DNA of 64,000 bases. It comes from Hemileia vastatrix. Its lineage: Eukaryota > Basidiomycota > Pucciniomycetes > Pucciniales > Zaghouaniaceae. The notes beneath the pieces were generated by a model. It was not told where the DNA came from. It worked only from the letters and a program-made list of their open reading frames with translations, and made no database searches. This document shows positions 57,201-64,000 of the stretch, one piece after another (the stretch's first letter is position 1; each line of letters begins with the position of its first letter). A program made the translations under genes and the position numbers. The DNA lies in NCBI GenBank assembly GCA_030280995.1, contig JASXTE010000001.1, forward strand, positions 3,963,001 through 4,027,000. Direction: 5' to 3'.

Positions 57201-60146
57201 GTCACAGGTTAAACTAATTTTCATTTCATGATCTTTTACAAGGCCAAGTTCATTTGTACCATGTGCAAAAGCCATTGGAAAAGCTTTAATTAATTCCAAA
57301 ATATTATCTTTCTCAGTTTCACTTATCTGAGTGCCAAATGATGCTTTTGAAATTTCTGTTTCCAGAAGTTCCATCTCATTGGATTCTCTTCCTTTAGACG
57401 GAGAATTTGTTACTGACTCAATGTGTAAGACTGTGTTAAAAGAATTTATTTTAAATTTCCTTTTACCATTCATGCCAATTGTAAAATTATTATTAGCAGG
57501 GTCTAATTTTACACCAAATTTAGTCAGAATATCATTTCCAATGATAAAACAGTTACTACAATTTGTATTATCCATTACTACAAAGTCACAAGTTACCCTT
57601 ACATAACCATGTTGGTGTTTAAAGAAAACAGCAGCTTTGTATTTACCAATGGGGTGTAGTACTGATCCAAAACCTCTCCAATTTTTATTCTGAAGTGGTT
57701 CAAGCTTAAACTTGTAGTCACTATCAATTTTCTGTAATGTATTAGTGGAAACAACTGAACCAGCAGCTCCTGTGTCCAATACTATATTAACATTTTCACC
57801 AGAAATGATAGCTGGAACCGTGATAGGTGTCATTTTAAAGTTATCAGCTTGTATATCCTTAATGATTTCAGCATCCTCAAAATTCATTAAAGATTCATTT
57901 GAGTCCATATTTAATATTGGATTTTCAAAGATGGACAAATCATCTTCCAACATACAGACTTCATTTTCATCACTATATGAGATATTGCTGTCATAATCAC
58001 TTGATTCTTTACTTTTTTCAGTTTCAGTTTCAGATTCACATTGATTTTCAACAATATTTATGTTTTTCTCACATTTGTGACCTTTTACCCAAGGTTTGTT
58101 ACACTTATAACAAGTATTTGTTTCATACTTTTTAGGTACTACAGGTGCAGTAGGTTTTTTCTGCTTCTCCTGAAGTGTTTTTGAATTCTGAGATTTTACA
58201 GGTTCAACATTTTGTTTATAAGTGGAATACCTTGATTCATACTTATGGTTCAATAATATTTCATTGCAAATATTAATAAAATCAGAATATTCAGTAACAT
58301 TAAATGTTCTAGCTACAACAATATCTCTGACAGATATAGGTAATTTGTAAATTATCTTATCTTTCCATAAGTTAAAATCCATATGAGGCTCAATGGCTTT
58401 TAAGATTTTGTTTAAAGTCATTAAAAATACCATAGGTTTGTCACCATTCAACGGATTATACCTAGTTTTCTCATACAGTCTCTGCTGAGTAAGCCTGAAT
58501 TTAGAACCTCCAAATTGTTTTTCAATAAGTTGTTTCCATTCAGCCCAAGAGTAGTCTCTACCCTCACTTAAGACAGCTTCAAACCATAATAAAGCAACAT
58601 CCTTAAATAAAGAAATTAATTTTGATGTTATCTCTTCATCTGGTAACTTATATGAGAATTTCAAGTTGTCAATTCTTTGAATAAAATGTTGCCAATCAGA
58701 GCTGGCTTCCCCATCATAAGTTGGGTACTGATCTATCTTAGGCCAGTTCTTCTGATTGGATTTTATCTCACTAATCTTAGGTAAATTCAACAACTCATTT
58801 ACTTTTGATAAATGGTCTTGTATTTCTTCCTGCACGGATTTGTGACTTACATTTTCAGATTTGACACTACCACCAGATGGTTTTAATTGTGGTGGTACAG
58901 GGAAGGAATGAGATTCACTTTTGCCAATGAAAGGATTATTATTATATTGATTATACTTATGATTATCCTGGTTCATTAGTAGATTGGCAGTTTCAATCTC
59001 AACTTTAGTTAATCTTTGTAGCAGCTCAGAGACACTTTGATTTGTCTGTGCAAAAGATAACTTTGTTCTTGATTCAGTTTTTAATAAGTGTGTTTCATAT
59101 AATTTTTCTAACTCACAAAATTTGTTTGAAAGGTCATTATATTTATTACTTAATGAATCATATTTAAGAGTTAGAGACAAATGTTCCTTCTCTAATTCTT
59201 TATTACGTGTTGCTAATTGAGAAATGTTCAATGTTAAGGATGAAATTGTATCACTAGTGAGCTTAACTGTCTGTTCCTCACAATCAGTCATTCTATTCCA
59301 CAATGCTGAAACAATTCTATGGACAGTTGGGTTATTGTTAAAATATTCCATGTCCTCCTTTTCAATTCTCTCACTCTCCTGTGAACTACTCATCTCACTA
59401 GTAGGTGGTTGCAACTGAGGATTAACTGTATTATCATTGTATATAGTACTGTTATTATGGATAAAAGACAAGTCAGGTGTATCTACTCTAAAACCCAAAT
59501 TTCTTAAATCCTCCTCTATTTTTTGTACAGATTTAACATCAATAGAATTACCTATATTGTAATTATCAGTATTATGTTTAATCTGAGGGGGTAAGTTACT
59601 TACCAAGGGATGGTTGCCAGGCCTGATTTTTGGCGCTTTTTTCCCTTGTAAGGGTGAGCTGAGGAAGTCAGATGAGGGGGTGGATCCCTGTTGCAACTGT
59701 GGCTTGTCCACTGTTGGTGAAACCAGTCCCATTTCCATTTGTCTACCAGGATTTTCTCCTGGGAGTGAGTGGACCCTCCTTGGGTAGGGGGTTGCTGATT
59801 TGATTGACTGGGCTGGCCTCCCTTTAATTCTGCCATTGCCTGATTCATCTGCTGAAATCCTACCTTGCAATTGTTTTGCAACTGCTCTACTTCTTTGAAC
59901 ATGAGAGATTTTGATTCCTCTAGCTTCAGAACCTGTTTGGCCAGGTGGGACAGTTGATCCTGAAGAGGAGGAGACGTCTTTTTGATAGTTATCTTTTTTA
60001 AAAGGGCGTCCTTTTCCTCTACACTCATGCTTTCTGGTTGGGGGTACTGTTGTCCCTCCATGGTGATGTCCTGGAAAGTTTTTATTAGCTTTAGACCTGG
60101 TATTATAAGCAGGCTGTTCACTTACACTATCCTGAGGAGCACTCAT
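54279..60146 (-). CDS. gag-pol: E6 Gag-Pol polyprotein, intact 1955 aa
   Basis: One frame with no stop. Domains in order (rough residues): basic Ser/Gly-rich N-terminus 1-200; coiled-coil-like 290-400; capsid about 470-640 (WPKIDQYPTYDGEASSDW start); knuckle CYKCNKPWVKGHKC about 680; protease LDTGAAGSVVS about 790; RT with YIDD about 1145; RNase H (LYTDAS) about 1293; integrase HHCC about 1527-1568 (CDSCQKSK); D,D,E about 1598, 1658 and 1695 (MDFVTG, VSDRDPKF, DGLAERM), the last two some 36 apart; chromodomain about 1902-1954. All catalytic residues I looked for are present. Gag and Pol are fused in one frame, as in several fungal chromoviruses. The first 180 codons overlap a +1 ORF. Confidence 0.93.
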   Translation of the reverse strand: MSAPQDSVSEQPAYNTRSKANKNFPGHHHGGTTVPPTRKHECRGKGRPFKKDNYQKDVSSSSGSTVPPGQTGSEARGIKISHVQRSRAVAKQLQGRISADESGNGRIKGRPAQSIKSATPYPRRVHSLPGENPGRQMEMGLVSPTVDKPQLQQGSTPSSDFLSSPLQGKKAPKIRPGNHPLVSNLPPQIKHNTDNYNIGNSIDVKSVQKIEEDLRNLGFRVDTPDLSFIHNNSTIYNDNTVNPQLQPPTSEMSSSQESERIEKEDMEYFNNNPTVHRIVSALWNRMTDCEEQTVKLTSDTISSLTLNISQLATRNKELEKEHLSLTLKYDSLSNKYNDLSNKFCELEKLYETHLLKTESRTKLSFAQTNQSVSELLQRLTKVEIETANLLMNQDNHKYNQYNNNPFIGKSESHSFPVPPQLKPSGGSVKSENVSHKSVQEEIQDHLSKVNELLNLPKISEIKSNQKNWPKIDQYPTYDGEASSDWQHFIQRIDNLKFSYKLPDEEITSKLISLFKDVALLWFEAVLSEGRDYSWAEWKQLIEKQFGGSKFRLTQQRLYEKTRYNPLNGDKPMVFLMTLNKILKAIEPHMDFNLWKDKIIYKLPISVRDIVVARTFNVTEYSDFINICNEILLNHKYESRYSTYKQNVEPVKSQNSKTLQEKQKKPTAPVVPKKYETNTCYKCNKPWVKGHKCEKNINIVENQCESETETEKSKESSDYDSNISYSDENEVCMLEDDLSIFENPILNMDSNESLMNFEDAEIIKDIQADNFKMTPITVPAIISGENVNIVLDTGAAGSVVSTNTLQKIDSDYKFKLEPLQNKNWRGFGSVLHPIGKYKAAVFFKHQHGYVRVTCDFVVMDNTNCSNCFIIGNDILTKFGVKLDPANNNFTIGMNGKRKFKINSFNTVLHIESVTNSPSKGRESNEMELLETEISKASFGTQISETEKDNILELIKAFPMAFAHGTNELGLVKDHEMKISLTCDMDNIPASLKKKPYPASPMKRKDIEDNIKMLLKMNILEKVETTPKYCVISPVLISYEQDKARLCGDYRALNTFTVDDIYPLPRIASIHATLKGAKYISCLDGNKGYHQIPVEKNSQNFLLITTHMGIYKYVRMPFGPKNAPSVFQKLMDITFHNEMIEGWLMVYIDDIIVFSKTFDEHLIHLRKVFQKMDEIKMTLALKKCKFGFESLKVLGHIVSGLQICVDQNKVAAIKNIGIPQNVKDVQSFLGMCGYYRQYIKNYQSIAAPLTTLIKKSEAFIWNNERQQAFNKLKECLMTAPILGLPDFQLPFVLYTDASFIGLGAALHQKQLIEGKMSEVVICYISRTLRSSELKYGATQLECLAVVWALEKLHYYLEDQKFELITDCSAVKSLLNMKTPNRHMFRWQLAVQEYRGRMTITHRAGTLHSNVDLLSRVPLPNNDDNPAYVPESEIINIYGIYIVDLEDEFMQSILDNYNSDPDLSKLTTILNDPSNASMNVLIKTLPDKYKEALEKGKFSIEDGFIYYRKKLSNVIVIPPSMKELMLSICHDDILAGHFDYHKTLTRVKNTAWWINMSEDVQKYVETCDSCQKSKRLTGKRAGLLQQIEQPKAPWEIINMDFVTGLPIAGHKSYNSCWVIVDRFTKMCKFIPTHKEVSAKDLAFLWWTQMLNTAGFPKAIVSDRDPKFTSEFWTSLMDVSGCQLKLSTAHHPQTDGLAERMIQTLEDMIRRYCAFGLNFKDNDKFTHDWVTLIPGLEFAYNSTVHSVTGKKPFELWLGYVPNTPAKTLNKLPRLDIHPGTKSFLQMQELCRKHAQECINKAFEYEKKRWDKAHKEQMFKEGDEVLISTLHFNLNGNVKLKDPFIGPFVVKKMVGNNAVEVILYAPYDRKHPVFPISLIKPYHSNDTALFPRRSGRHKQQPEEIVEKAEIEKILKKRHLTKEKGVEYLLRFKNKSSEYDQWIPENEISDLKNLLKKFKSK
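59600..60061 (-). CDS. Overlapping +1-frame ORF inside E6 gag
   Basis: 153 codons from an ATG in a strong context (ATCACCATGG), in the +1 frame relative to gag, 85 nt after the gag ATG. It has a patterned helix-like part (DQLSHLAKQVLKLEE, FKEVEQLQ), a Gln/Ser/Pro linker, the motif KWKWDW and a basic end HPYKGKKRQK, and stops after Pro-Trp (TGG TAA). E4 and E5 have related proteins in the same frame and place, although their gag-frame sequences here are hardly alike. Function unknown. Confidence 0.55.
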   Translation of the reverse strand: MEGQQYPQPESMSVEEKDALLKKITIKKTSPPLQDQLSHLAKQVLKLEESKSLMFKEVEQLQNNCKVGFQQMNQAMAELKGGQPSQSNQQPPTQGGSTHSQEKILVDKWKWDWFHQQWTSHSCNRDPPPHLTSSAHPYKGKKRQKSGLATIPW

Positions 60147-60657
60147 ATTGTTCAGAATAACAATATTTTACGTCTACAAAAGGAAAAAACTCTGTGGAAT
60201 TAGTAGACAAAAGATATTAGTAATTATATTACTAATAAAAAAGCAATGGAGCTTACCCTGAATTTATATCTTTATTTATTTAAATAAAATATAAGAAAAA
60301 TTCGAAAAAATCTGTTAAAAATATAATAATAAGTTTAACTAGACCTCTATAAGGGTGAATAATTAGCTTACCAAGCTTTAGCCAAATACCAATTTTATTG
60401 GGTGTTATATTGGTGTCCAAATACCAAGTGAAATTGGGTTTATATTGGGTACAGTTACTACTGTAAATATCTAATTTTTATGATAAAAAATTAGTACAAT
60501 TATTATAAGGATTCTTTTCCGCAATCAATGAGTTATGATGACCCACTAATATGCAGCAGACCCAAATATTTGGTTAATTTTGAGTTGTACTAAGGTAAAA
60601 ATCACGTCCCAAGGCTTACACTAAATAATAAGTAAAATATAAGGAAAGACCCCCAAT
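60147..60657 (-). other. E6 untranslated leader
   Basis: About 510 bp. It starts (minus strand) ATTGGGGGTCTTTCC after the LTR. Several CCAAATACCAA/TTGG pairs at 60380-60460 suggest secondary structure. No clear tRNA-like PBS. Confidence 0.55.
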
Positions 60658-61834
60658 TGTCAGTACAGTCTAGTATATAAGTATGATATAATAGTGTTAT
60701 TTTATGGTCCTACTACTTATTAATAAATGATTTAGTGATTAAACCTCAGGGGAAGACTAATAGAATAGTTATACTCAAGTTAAACTCACAATACTTGGAT
60801 TTAAATGCGTGCTAGTGGTGGAAAATAGAAGGATAAAATATAGTTATAGCTTTTATAAAGATAATATCAATTTATAAGGGCTTTATAATATATTTCTAGA
60901 TGTTAATAATTGTAGTGTAGTGTTTATTTGAAGTGTAGTAATTGAATGATTATAATAAACCGTCAAAATCCCTCCTTACTTATACCCAAATCCACTGGAG
61001 TGCACAGACCTTCAATCCAGATGATGTCACTGCTATCCCCGGCAATTACAGCACTGTGAGGGCCCATCACCTCCCCATGGCGTCCACTTCAAGCAGTTTC
61101 AACACCCAGACCTCCAGTAAGGACCCTCCATCACTATTAATAATAACACAGAGTCATACCATAAATAGAAATCCCAGATAAAAGCGGATACCATAAAGAA
61201 ACAGGTAAAATAAAAGATCAAAAAGAGATTTAATGAAACTAAAAGCATATAAAGGAAACAAATAAAATGTCCAAGCCCCCAATAACATCCCCAAGCATCC
61301 ACATTAACCCAAAAACATATTTCCAACCCATAAATCCGTGAATAACCATCCAAGGAAGTAATTTTAGTTGTCCAAACTGGGTGTATGCGCCTGATATAGG
61401 TGTCTATGCTTCTGTAGGCGTTGTGAGTCCACTGATTTCGTCCATATGACCTAAAATAAGCAGAAAAACAAAGGTTATAGGCTATTAAGGGGCTAAAACC
61501 CACTTATATACCTAAATATACATAATATACTGCATATTTCACTGAATATGAGATTTATGTATACATATAAGCTTATGTATGTCAATAATTACTTCATATC
61601 ACTTAAGATAAGTATATTATGACTCCATTAACACCTTAATAAGTATTATTAGGCCATGGATAAGCTATTTAAACTATTATAAATTATATAATAGAATAAT
61701 AATTATATATATATATAATAAAATAATATATATTATTATTTTAACCTTATTTTTAAGATATAAGCTTAATCTAGTTAAGGTTATCTTATTTTAAGCATAA
61801 GAAATACTCAGTCCTAAGGATATTTAGGCTGACA
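60658..61834 (-). repeat. E6 5' LTR with TATA box
   Basis: 1177 bp. The minus strand has TATATAAG at 61503-61510 as a promoter candidate. Confidence 0.9.
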
Positions 61835-61839
61835 CTCTC

Positions 61840-62450
61840 TAACCCCTCTTTCCAGCCTCCCTAACCCTTTTTTCCAGATTAGTTTGATATTCAATTCCTC
61901 CCATTTACCTTGTCTCCCTAGCACTTGAATCAAATTTTCCACCCTTTCTATCCAGTCACTATTTTTTCCTATAAAGATAATTTGTTGGTGAAGATTAAGC
62001 AAAAAATGGAACTGAATAGAGAAGAGTGGAGAGAGGTGGATAGGGGTAAAAAAGGATGAAGAGGGGAGCTCAAAGAGTGGGGAAAAGACGAGAATAGAGG
62101 AGAAAGGAAGATGCTAGAGGGGAAGGAGTATGATATTATTGAGAGAGAGTAAAAAAAGATGGTGAAAGAGGATATTGACACAATATAAATATTTAAGGAA
62201 CAATAAAAAATAAAGATAAAAAATAGTTTTCACAGAGTAGGCATAGTATATCCCTGAATCCAAAGAACCCACAAGTCATATCATTTTCTTTTCTTCAGTT
62301 TCTTAAAACAAATAAAAATTTAAATTTAAATATTTTGAAATTTTGAGGATGAAGGGAAATAAATTTTGATAAATATTAGTATGAAAGTTTTTTTATTTAA
62401 TGGTAGAATATAGTATGTGTATTGATTTGAGAAATAATATGTGTAACTCA
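61840..62450. other. No gene recognised
   Basis: Pyrimidine-rich at first (continuing the E6 target), then purine-rich at 61990-62170 and AT-rich. The short ORFs are low complexity. Confidence 0.4.
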
Positions 62451-62655
62451 TGTTGAAATATAGGGGGTGAACCTTCTAGCAAGCCCCCAACCTAAAATCT
62501 ACTTGAAAAACCACCTAAAAATATTCTGCTTAGTGGTGTTCATCCTTGATTGAATGGTTCATTTTTCTGTGGCTCACTGTGTGTTTTCATTCTCTGGTGA
62601 TTTGGGTCCAAGGTTGGAAATTTGAAAGCAAGTCCACCCTCTATATTTTGTGGTT
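62451..62655. mobile_element. MITE copy 2
   Basis: Ends AAATATAGGGGGTGAACC and GCAAGTCCACCCTCTATATT. The inner sequence (TGGTGTTCATCC, TTTGGGTCCAAGGTTG) matches copy 1 in inverted orientation. Confidence 0.65.
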
Positions 62656-63178
62656 ACTAGAGTCTTTTATACATATTTTAAAAGATTTTTGTGTCTTTTT
62701 AAGATATTTTAATGATTTATAAGATTTGATACTATCTATTCATAAAATAATTATATATATATATGTAATACTGGAAAATAATACAATGAATAATATTAAT
62801 GCACACAATGATTTTTTATAATTAAATTCACATATTATACATTAATATTTATCCATGTATTTCTGGCCAAAGAGACTTATATAGTTATGTCAGATTTATT
62901 ATTATTTGATATATAATTTAGAAGGTTTCTGAAAAAGTGGAAAGAAACTGCTTAAGTAGCTTAAAAAATTAATTTTTTCAGAATAAATTTAGTTTTGTCT
63001 ACATTAAATTTAAATTTCTTAAAAAAAATCACATTCTTCATCTTTCAAGATTGCTTCAAAGTATTATTACATATGCTTCATTAAATTTTAAAGTTGCATT
63101 CATGTTGAGTTCATCAAAATGTCAATATTTTTTATTTGTGGTTTCATCACTACCTCAATGTGGGTTAAATTTGATATA
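62656..63178. other. AT-rich, no gene recognised
   Basis: (TA)n near 62752. From about 63100 there is weak similarity to the MITE interior. Confidence 0.4.
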
Positions 63179-63232
63179 CATTTGGGTACAAGGTTGTGGA
63201 CTTTCTAGCAAGTACATTCCCCATATTGCATG
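63179..63232. mobile_element. MITE copy 3, terminal fragment
   Basis: TTTGGGTACAAGGTTGTGGA, then CTAGCAAGT and CCCCATATTGCATGGTGT, the right end of the same MITE family. Confidence 0.6.
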
Positions 63233-63326
63233 GTGTAACCCTTACTGTTGGTTGTCCCAATATAGTCAGTCTAGTTAGTCTCACTGCTGTATCAGCATAG
63301 TTAGTCTTGTCTTAGGCTAGTGTCAG

Positions 63327-63344
63327 TAGTAGTAGTAGTAGTTG
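63327..63344 (+). repeat. (AGT)n microsatellite
   Basis: About six AGT units. Confidence 0.8.
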
Positions 63345-64000
63345 GCCTTCTTAGGTCCTATAACTTTTTTCAATCTATAACTGGTACACTACAAAAGAAT
63401 CATGAACCCTACAATTCAAGCCAATGCAGCACTCCTCAATGAAATGCTAGAGCAGATGGCACACTTTTGAAAATAAAACAACAGACACATTGTGGTAGTC
63501 TAAAGCTTAGTAGAGCACTTAAGTTTATTATAAATTAATTTTAGAAAATTATTACTGAGATTTGAAAGGCCAATCTAACTTAAAATGGTTAATTTAAAGA
63601 AATTGAGTATTAAAAGTGGTTAAAAAGGGTTAATTTTACAAGTCAAGATTTAACTAATAATTACTGGACAGGAAATGCAAGTATAGTTTTAAAAGTGCCT
63701 GGAAATTAAATTATGGAGTCTCAAGAACCTTTGGGAGTTTTTGTGGAATTTTCACTAATTTTCTACTATTTTTAATAATTTTATAAACTGTTTTTTGGTA
63801 TTTTTGATTTTTCATAATTTGCTTAACTTTGATACTTTTTTACTAGGTTAAGATGGCTGCGTAGGTTACAAAAATTAGAATGGATTATAATGTGGAAGTA
63901 GTTCAATCATCTTTAGCTTTTCTAAATTTTTGTATTAATATTTTAAAGTTTCTAATTGATTTTGGAAGTCTTTACAAGCTCTGTAATGCTCCGGAGAGCT
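63345..64000. other. No gene recognised
   Basis: AT-rich sequence to the window edge; nothing recognised. Confidence 0.4.

Larger units (their letters stand above)
52987..61834 (-). mobile_element. Chromodomain Gypsy element E6, full length and young
   Basis: LTRs 52987-54163 and 60658-61834, both 1177 bp, TGTCAGTACAG...GGCTGACA, differing at one base by eye (A/G near 53512 and 61183). TSD CTCTC at 52982-52986 and 61835-61839. Polypurine tract (minus strand GGAGTGAGGGAG) at 54164-54175. One uninterrupted gag-pol ORF. All parts needed for autonomous transposition appear present. Confidence 0.93.

Overview
This is an AT-rich, CpG-poor, repeat-dominated stretch of a fungal genome, most likely a rust fungus (Pucciniales; the Gag-Pol proteins resemble those I associate with Austropuccinia/Puccinia-type genomes). 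That placement is inference from protein style and cannot be proven from the window. No intact single-copy host gene is visible. Almost everything is transposable-element DNA, and the layout can be read as a stack of insertions.

Left half (1-33 kb): five nested layers. A minus-strand Ty3/Gypsy gag (E0, about 31.2 kb leftwards) is split by a DNA transposon T (208-29793; 9-bp target duplication ATCCACCTT at 199-207 and 29794-29802; 43-bp inverted termini). Collapsing the duplication restores the E0 gag frame exactly. T carries a Gypsy element E1 (1941-28363, minus). E1 pol is split by E3 (6721-20554). E3 is largely replaced by E2 (6783-18027), a nearly complete but mutated relative. E0-E3 are one family: CCHC gag, FIDD-type RT, D,D,E integrase and LTRs of about 1.2-1.4 kb that contain a 19-bp minisatellite. 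Their 3' regions hold tandem repeats and many small hairpin repeats.

Middle (33-51.3 kb): two plus-strand chromodomain Gypsy elements. E5 (33075-51339, TSD CCTTA) received E4 (33367-42210, TSD ATTAT) in its 5' LTR. E4 has a few disabling mutations and E5 has many.

Right (51.3-64 kb): decayed flank with a likely SANT-like pseudogene, then E6 (52987-61834, minus, TSD CTCTC). E6 is a full-length chromovirus with one 1955-codon gag-pol ORF and two 1177-bp LTRs that differ at one base by eye. It is a young and possibly active copy. After it come small MITE copies and AT-rich sequence.

Most notable signals: (1) E4, E5 and E6 all carry, in the +1 frame inside the start of gag, an overlapping ORF of about 150-185 codons whose protein is better conserved than the gag frame it overlaps. 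(2) Several families of short hairpins show paired (compensatory) stem changes, including a roughly 500-bp array of ten or more hairpins at 32.1-32.6 kb. (3) The E4 leader has an isolated CpG-dense patch with an antisense tRNA-like end. (4) The insertion stack itself is a datable record.
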